Source: Jimgerdemannia flammicorona
Lineage: Eukaryota > Mucoromycota > Endogonomycetes > Endogonales > Endogonaceae
DNA: 11,926 nucleotides
Direction of reading: 5' to 3'
Assembly: GCA_003990745.1 (NCBI GenBank)
Contig: RBNI01005936.1
Location: forward strand, 1 to 11,926
In this document: positions 6,912 to 11,926 of the stretch, one piece after another
How the letters are laid out: each line of letters starts with the position of its first letter
How positions within the stretch are numbered: position 1 is the first letter of the stretch
Notes under the pieces: model-generated
Databases searched by the model: none
The model's input: the letters and a program-made list of their open reading frames with translations, nothing else
Told to the model about the DNA's origin: nothing
Translations under genes and position numbers: made by a program

Positions 6912-9337
6912 ATGTCCACCTACGATAGAGAACCCCTCGACCCCTGGCGGGATTCCAACAACTTCCCCGAGCTGCAGGGCCCGGCCGTCGAGGCTGCGCT
7001 CGCCAACGAAACCCTCATCGACGAAAGAACCTCCCTGCTTGGGAACAGGGCGTACCTCGACGACGACGACGACGACGATACCTACGGGGACGAGAGCGGG
7101 GACCACCAAGAACGTCGCCGCGGCATCGAGATACATGCGTCCGGAAAATTTTGGAGGGACATGCGGATCGTTGGGCCGCAGGAGGCGAAGATATTGGTCA
7201 AGTACTCGGGACCGCTGATCATCACGTATATGCTGCAAATAGGTTTGAGGATCGTGGATATTTGGTTTATTGGTAGGTTTCGTGGGTACGGCGGTTTTTT
7301 TTTATTTTATTATTACGGATGAGGCCGCTGGATATTTTAGGATTTGAAAATGCTCACTTGAATTCCCCTTATCGCTCTTCTTCTTGTTCGACAGGTCATT
7401 TGGGCGCAACTGGTACGTGATCTCCTAAATTTACATTATCGAGCATGCCCGAAACCCATTCCATCATCATTTATCATCCAACCATCAATTCACGCAACAT
7501 CTCCTATCACTAGAACTCGCTGCTGCCTCTCTCGGCGGCATGTTCTGCATGATCACCGGCTTTGCTCTCGGTTGGGGCATGACAACAGGTAAATTCCCTC
7601 TCTCTACATGTTCGTCCCCTTCATCCCATCAAACTCACAATATTTCTCTCCCTCCTTCTAGCCATGGATACACTCTCTTCGCAGGCACACACGGGTGCGA
7701 CGAATCCGCAAATGGCGGGCCTGATTCTGCAGCGCGCCGTCCTTATCCAGGCATGCCTGTGTGTGCCTATCTCCATCATCTGGTTCAACGCCGAGAGCAT
7801 CCTTATTTCCCTCGGGCAGACTCTGGAGCTTGCCGAGATGGCTCAGCTGTATATCTGGATTATCTGGCCAGCGTTGCTGCCTACCCTGGCCACTGCGTGC
7901 CTGAGGAAATATTTGCAATCGCAAGGTGCGTGCCTCTCTTTGTTGTCATTATGGGCTATCCCCGATACCGATTCGCCCCTCATTCCCCTCCCTCTGCTCT
8001 TTCCCATAGGCCTCATGCGTGCCACAACCCACATTCTCTTCATCGCCTTCCCCTTCAACATCCTTTCCAACATCTTCTACCTCCGCTTCCTCAATCTGGG
8101 CTTTATCGGCGTGCCACTTGCCATTTCCACCACTTACTACTTCATCATTATCGTCATGATCCTCTACATCCGCTTCGCGACCGACTACCGCAGGTCCTGG
8201 GGGGGTTGGTCACGCGACGCCCTCAAGGGGTGGGGGGTGTTCTTGAAGCTTGGTAAGAGAGTGTGTGTTGGGAAACGACGAGTTAGCTGTTTGAGAAAAG
8301 GTGTCATCGACGGTCAGTATGTTGTCAGGTTGCCAACGTGCTCACATATATGACGCACCACACTGGTCCATCTTGATCATAGGTGTTCCGGGCATGCTAA
8401 GTGTCTCCACGGATTGGGCGTTCGAAGTCTGTGCCATTGCTGCTGGTAGGTATAAATGTTTATTTTGCAATGTTTAAAACTCAATGACCCCGTAATAACC
8501 CATTGTTCACACGACGCCACCAGGCGTACTCGGCAAGACGAGCCTAGCAGCCCAATCCATTGCCGTATCGTCCAATACCTTCCTCATCATGATACCCTTG
8601 TATGTACACACCCCTCGTGTTCTTGTATTCCTCTCCCCGACCACCCGATCTTCATACAACGTTTTTAACTTCCCTTTCTCCCAAATGTCAATCCCCTCCA
8701 GTGCCATCGCCATCTCGACGGCCGTCCGGACCGGCCACAACCTTGGTGCCCTGCGGCCCAACGCGGCTAGAGTGACGGCATGGTGGAGCGTTGTGATCGC
8801 CGTGTTCGTGTGCGTGACCAACTCGTCGCTTTTGATCGCGCTCAGATACCGGTACGCTCGGTGGTTTACCGACGACACGGACGTCATCGGCGTCGTCATC
8901 GAGCTCGTGCCCGTCGTGGCGGCCACGCAGTTTTGTATGGTATGTGCGGGGACTTTTGTTCCACGATTGGCTTGATGTGTTTAGACAGGGGCGGATCGTC
9001 GCGTTCAAACACTTTCATTTACCTATATTACATCACAAATCCCCAACAGGGCATTGGCGCTATCCTCTCTGGCGTCCTCAACGGCTCTGGTCGGCAGCGG
9101 ACCGTCGCCCTGCTCAATATTTCGTCCTACTTCCTTCTCGGTCTCCCTCTGGGTCTCTTCCTGTGTTTCAGGTGCGACATGGGTCTCGTCGGGATCTGGT
9201 GGGGCGTCTTCGCCGCCGGCGTTATCAAGATCTCTGGCGAGATGCTCGTAGTCGGATACACGAACTGGGTCGGCGAGGCCGAACGCGCCGTTAAGAGGGT
9301 TAGGGAGGGAAGGAGGGTCGGTGGGCGCCAGTATTAG
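6912..9337 (+). CDS. MATE-family multidrug/toxin extrusion transporter, nine exons
   Basis: Exons 6912-7272, 7395-7412, 7514-7588, 7662-7925, 8010-8252, 8383-8445, 8524-8599, 8702-8939 and 9050-9337 join into 1626 bases, 541 residues and a TAG stop. All eight introns are GT-AG, 73 to 130 bases long. The ATG has A at -3 and is the first in this frame. MATE proteins are 12-helix antiporters that export organic cations, drugs or metabolites using an H+ or Na+ gradient; yeast Erc1 is a fungal relative. Family marks are FIGHLGATELAAASLGGMF (about 119-137), MDTLSSQAHTG (153-163), the second-half repeat start GVPGMLSVSTDWAFE (from 321), TSLAAQSI, and GVLNGSGRQ with LLGLPLG in the last exon. The first 90 residues are a hydrophilic acidic tail with seven Asp (50-56) and ERTSLL (38-43), a dileucine-type sorting motif that could direct it to the vacuole. 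Length and both MatE halves look complete. Substrate unknown. Confidence 0.93.
7059..7079 (+). repeat. GAC trinucleotide repeat coding poly-Asp
   Basis: Six GAC units and one GAT encode residues 50-56 of the transporter's N-terminal tail. The tract is in frame and lies outside the membrane domain, so length variation would be tolerated. Confidence 0.9.
7395..7412 (+). other. 18-base microexon (exon 2 of the MATE gene)
   Basis: The segment is preceded by CGACAG and followed by GTACGT. It keeps phase 1 on both sides and supplies most of the GHLGAT residues (121-126), part of the conserved loop after the first helix. Omitting it would delete six conserved residues without shifting the frame, which leaves it as the best explanation for the missing motif. 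Confidence 0.88.
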
Positions 9338-9655
9338 GATTAGGAGGGGGTCGTGTATTCGCCAGCGGTATACCTGTTTTGTTCGCCTCCTTTTACTTTT
9401 TAGATTTTTCCTTTTGAACTTTTGTAATTTATTAGTGTGGGCTGACCATAATTCGATCATGGTTATGGAAACCAGAGTACCATTGTCTTCTTCGGTATTA
9501 TCTGTATTTAAAGCTACTTAATGTATCTCCTGTGTTCTCGATTCCCTCAAGTTATATTGCTATTCATATATACCGCCTGCGTTTTTTGTCTGTGTCAGAT
9601 CTTTTTTGCTTTCGTTGGGCGGGATCACCAATTCTGGACACCACGACAACAAGCA

Positions 9656-9704
9656 GGGCCATTGACAAAATGCGCCCTGATGTAAAAATATTTAAAAATG
9701 GCCC
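9656..9704. repeat. Small inverted repeat, 8-bp perfect arms
   Basis: GGGCCATT at 9656-9663 is complementary to AATGGCCC at 9697-9704, with a 33-base loop. It lies beyond the transporter's probable 3' UTR. It could form a hairpin in a long transcript, or be chance. Confidence 0.45.
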
Positions 9705-10100
9705 ATCCACATCTTTCGCATTGCACATCCGTTTCTATTCGTTCCCTCTCCAATTACAGCCATTTTGAATCTATTGTGTCGTTTTTATGGACGCCGTCGT
9801 CCGTACAGCCCCCGTAATGCTCCAAATAATAAAAAGTGGGTTGTCATCGCACATTCCAGAATTTGTACTAGTTCGTAGTCCGTGTGTGATCTCCCTTGGC
9901 TGAAGTGTGTGTTTTCGACAACCATTTTTATCTCACGCCATCCGTTTTAGTTTTATTGTCAAAGCAAGCTATAGCGTGCCACTCGACGGATCACTCATTG
10001 GGATTTGGCTAGTTGTCGCTTTGTTCGACCGATCGTCTTCCGGGAACCTGAATCTTCGGGACATAAGCCTGAGGGTTTCTGAAACTGAATGTAATCGTCG

Positions 10101-10119
10101 GGAGCCAACCGCTGGCTCC
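10101..10119. repeat. Hairpin-forming inverted repeat, 7-bp arms
   Basis: GGAGCCA and TGGCTCC flank a 5-base loop. It lies about 120 bases beyond the stop of the - strand membrane protein gene, so it may fall in that gene's 3' UTR. No function is implied. Confidence 0.45.
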
Positions 10120-10235
10120 TTGAAGGGACGTGGAGAAAATTTTCGACGTATGGCCTTAATGAATCGTTTGGAAGGTGGGAAGGCGTAAAAATCTAGGATG
10201 GATATGCTTTTTGTTGGCAGAGGGGCAACGAGGCT

Positions 10236-11118
10236 TCAGAACGCCGAATTAAAAAGAACGACGAATGGGGCATATGCTTTTGGATCGTGGTGGTACCTGA
10301 GAGATGCTGCGATGGCAGTCGGGAGGACATCCAACTCTCTATATGGGGTGCTAGTGTCGCTCCAAACAGAGATATTTAGTGCAATAAATAGCACAAGGAG
10401 GAGTGTCCCCATACCGGTCAGGTACCTAGTATATAGACAGATCAATTCGACAATCATTAACCGTGATCGAAATGCGACATGCTCGCCAAACGTCGACAGC
10501 TGTCACTCACCATATTCCGGCGGCCACGGCTACCGAACGCCCATCATCTAAGCCCGTCCTCATCACGATCACCGGAGCGAACGCATACCAGTACGCAAAG
10601 AACACCACCACAGGCCAGTATACCTGGCTCCAAATGTTGACAATGGTATAAATGCTGTCTTTGACGTCGCGCTGAGCGCTCGACCAGGGGATGACCAAGA
10701 TCAGACCCATGATGCACACTAGGTTGTTCAGAACGGTTGCAGCGATGGTGATCCGGTAAAGCTTATTGACGCGGTCCCCGTGAATGTAGAATTTGGCACC
10801 CAAGGTCAGCGTGATGGCGACCAGAAGGTTGACGTACAGGGTCAAGAGCACGGGTCTCAGGGCGATGTAGTGAGACATGTCGACCAGACCGTAAGAGCGC
10901 AGTGCGTTGACGACCACCCAGCCGAGCATCATGACCCCCATAACCACACAGCTGTATCGGAGCCTGCTGGGGTCGAGGATCGCTTTTCGGACGATAATGC
11001 CACAGCTAATGATGCTATAGACAATGCTAAACACTACCATGATGTATGCTGTACGTGTATGGAATTGCGAATCTTGCTGTTCGAGCGGCTGTTGAGGTGT
11101 TGGTAATGAATCATTCAT
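10236..11118 (-). CDS. Unrecognised multi-pass membrane protein, two exons
   Basis: Exon 1 is 11118-10511 and exon 2 is 10425-10236, giving 265 residues. The 85-base intron (10510-10426) starts GTGAGT and ends TACTAG, with TTAAT as a possible branch site about 33 bases before the acceptor. Splicing restores Trp203 across the junction and adds a further hydrophobic helix, which supports the model. Predicted membrane segments are at about 24-44, 54-74, 86-107, 122-144, 160-186 and 206-224, with a short Pro/Gln-rich N-terminus and a hydrophilic C-terminus of about 40 residues. No signature of a known transporter, receptor or enzyme is visible. Six or seven helices could suit a fungal seven-helix protein, but I do not assign one. 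TTAG just before the ATG resembles a splice acceptor, so a 5' UTR intron or an upstream exon is possible. Confidence 0.7.
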
Positions 11119-11358
11119 CTAAGTAGGTGGAAGAAATTCAAAGGCGACAATCCAGGTTGTCCTATAAACTCATGCCGAGGCCAACAAAGCAAAAGGACTG
11201 GATTTCTGAACATGACGAGGTTCGACAACAATGCGAACATGATTACGTGGACTTTGTCGCGAACCACAAGGTTATTATTCGCAATTATTAAGAAATGAGT
11301 CAAATTAAAACCGAGACAAAGGTAGTAACAAAGTTAGTGATGAATGAAGACCAAGTCC
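11119..11358. other. Upstream region of the membrane protein gene
   Basis: This should contain the promoter and 5' UTR for the - strand gene. I see no clear TATA box. A 62-codon open frame here on the - strand overlaps the ATG in another frame and has no family resemblance. Normal CpG content ends near 11357. Confidence 0.45.
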
Positions 11359-11451
11359 GGAATTGACTAATGATGGCAAAGGTGGACCTTATTGTATCAG
11401 TGTGATTATATTTGTACTTTTCTGATTTTAAACCTAGTGAAGAGAGTGAAT

Positions 11452-11469
11452 ATCATACATATGTATGAT
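11452..11469. repeat. 18-bp perfect palindrome
   Basis: ATCATACATATGTATGAT equals its own reverse complement. It sits close to the composition boundary between the gene island and the AT-rich block. It could be a protein-binding site or the remnant of a repeat end. Chance is possible in AT-rich DNA. Confidence 0.5.
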
Positions 11470-11728
11470 TGATGTTTGTTCTTTTTTACTTTGTAAGATT
11501 ATAATAGTACTAGTGATAATAAGATATCTGTTTGCAGATGATTTGTTTAAAAATTAAAATAATTAGTAATAATAAACCCAATAGCTATTTTATTTTAATT
11601 CTATTTTATATGATTATAGAACTAATTCTATATTTTAAGAGAGATATTATTTTTCTTTTAATATTTAAAATATAATTTTTTTTAGAATATACTTTATTTA
11701 AATAAATATTATAACATAGTAGATACCT

Positions 11729-11911
11729 AATTCTAAAAGTATGACAGATTTCTGTATCTTGAAACTTGATCTTATTCTGACTCTTATAGAGTTCTCAGGG
11801 TACAGAGGTATGAGTTCAAAGTATATCTGTCTATAGGTTTACTAGTTCTCTTGTTTTCTCTTTGCTTTGAACTATTTTGACCTGAGATTTATTCACTTTA
11901 GATACTGAAAT
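11729..11911 (-). pseudogene. Possible coding relic of a retroelement
   Basis: One - strand frame of about 61 codons has only three stops, all of the TAG or TGA type that C to T changes produce, and a polar composition (for example SKEKTRELVNL and ELYKSQNKIKF). The stop pattern and lack of CpG resemble the gypsy Gag relic. No domain is recognised, so this could be non-coding. Confidence 0.25.
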
Positions 11912-11926
11912 ATTTTTTTTTTTTTT

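Larger units (their letters stand above)
9338..10235. other. Convergent intergenic region with 3' UTRs, no gene recognised
   Basis: This lies between the stops of two genes that point at each other. The T-rich stretch at 9385-9430 is the likely 3' UTR and polyadenylation zone of the transporter, and AATAATAAA occurs near 9825. Short open frames here, such as one near 9907-10188, lack ATG starts or any family resemblance. CpG is present at normal frequency, so this is not obviously a repeat. Confidence 0.55.
11359..11926. mobile_element. AT-rich, CpG-free block, probably a decayed repeat
   Basis: From about 11359 to the end I see no CpG, and 11490-11720 is extremely AT-rich. The composition matches the gypsy relic rather than the neighbouring genes. 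No terminal repeats can be set. The final 14 T (11913-11926) would be the A tail of a LINE on the - strand lying beyond the window. Confidence 0.5.

Noticed and set aside
7540..8256. 238-codon + strand open frame
   Set aside because: It crosses two introns in a frame different from the MATE exons and encodes a low-complexity His/Pro/Ser-rich product.
8507..9008. - strand frames opposite transporter exons 7 and 8
   Set aside because: Antisense shadows of GC-rich coding exons, without motifs.
9023..9460. 145-codon - strand frame opposite the last MATE exon
   Set aside because: Charged, low-complexity product antisense to conserved MATE sequence; better explained by codon bias of the real gene.
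10780..11106. 108-codon + strand frame opposite the membrane protein gene
   Set aside because: The opposite strand gives a hydrophobic, spliceable protein with regular helices, whereas this one is polar and unpatterned.
11115..11303. 62-codon - strand frame just upstream of the membrane protein gene
   Set aside because: It runs into the gene's ATG in another frame and shows no family resemblance; possible 5' UTR.
1..11926. CRISPR arrays, rRNA or tRNA genes, bacterial operons
   Set aside because: No regularly spaced repeats, no cloverleaf-like segment and no ribosomal RNA similarity were found; the intron-bearing genes show a eukaryotic genome.

Overview
The window looks like a piece of a filamentous fungal genome, most likely an ascomycete. 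The reasons are small phase-preserving spliceosomal introns of about 70-130 bases in the genes, an N-terminally extended MATE transporter of the type found in fungi, Ty3/gypsy and LINE retroelements, and transition-type mutation confined to the repeats. I cannot name a species. The window begins with 15 A and ends with 14 T, so it may be a whole short contig broken at retroelement tails.

Layout. (1) 1-3598: a 5'-truncated LINE on the + strand, with an endonuclease remnant, reverse transcriptase, a C-terminal zinc-finger-like region, an AATAAA signal and a 35-base A tail. It stays in one reading frame over more than 3 kb but carries about twenty stop codons. (2) 3599-5727: the 5' end of a Ty3/gypsy LTR retrotransposon on the - strand, reading LTR, primer-binding region, Gag, zinc knuckle, a dUTPase-like domain and the start of the aspartic protease. 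The LINE interrupts it in the protease. I see no CpG in it. (3) 5728-6911: flanking DNA and the promoter region of the next gene. (4) 6912-9337: an apparently intact nine-exon MATE-family transporter gene, 541 residues, with an 18-base microexon. (5) 9338-10235: convergent intergenic DNA. (6) 10236-11118 (- strand): a two-exon gene for an unrecognised multi-pass membrane protein of 265 residues. (7) 11359-11926: a CpG-free, AT-rich block that looks like another decayed repeat, ending in a T run that may be the tail of a second LINE on the - strand.

The two genes are tail to tail and form a CpG-containing island of about 5.5 kb between mutated repeats. No functional link between them is evident. 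The most interesting element is the gypsy relic, in which a dUTPase-like domain lies in frame between the Gag zinc knuckle and the protease. The pattern of damage also stands out: transitions that convert zinc ligands to Tyr and Gln/Arg codons to stops, with few indels.
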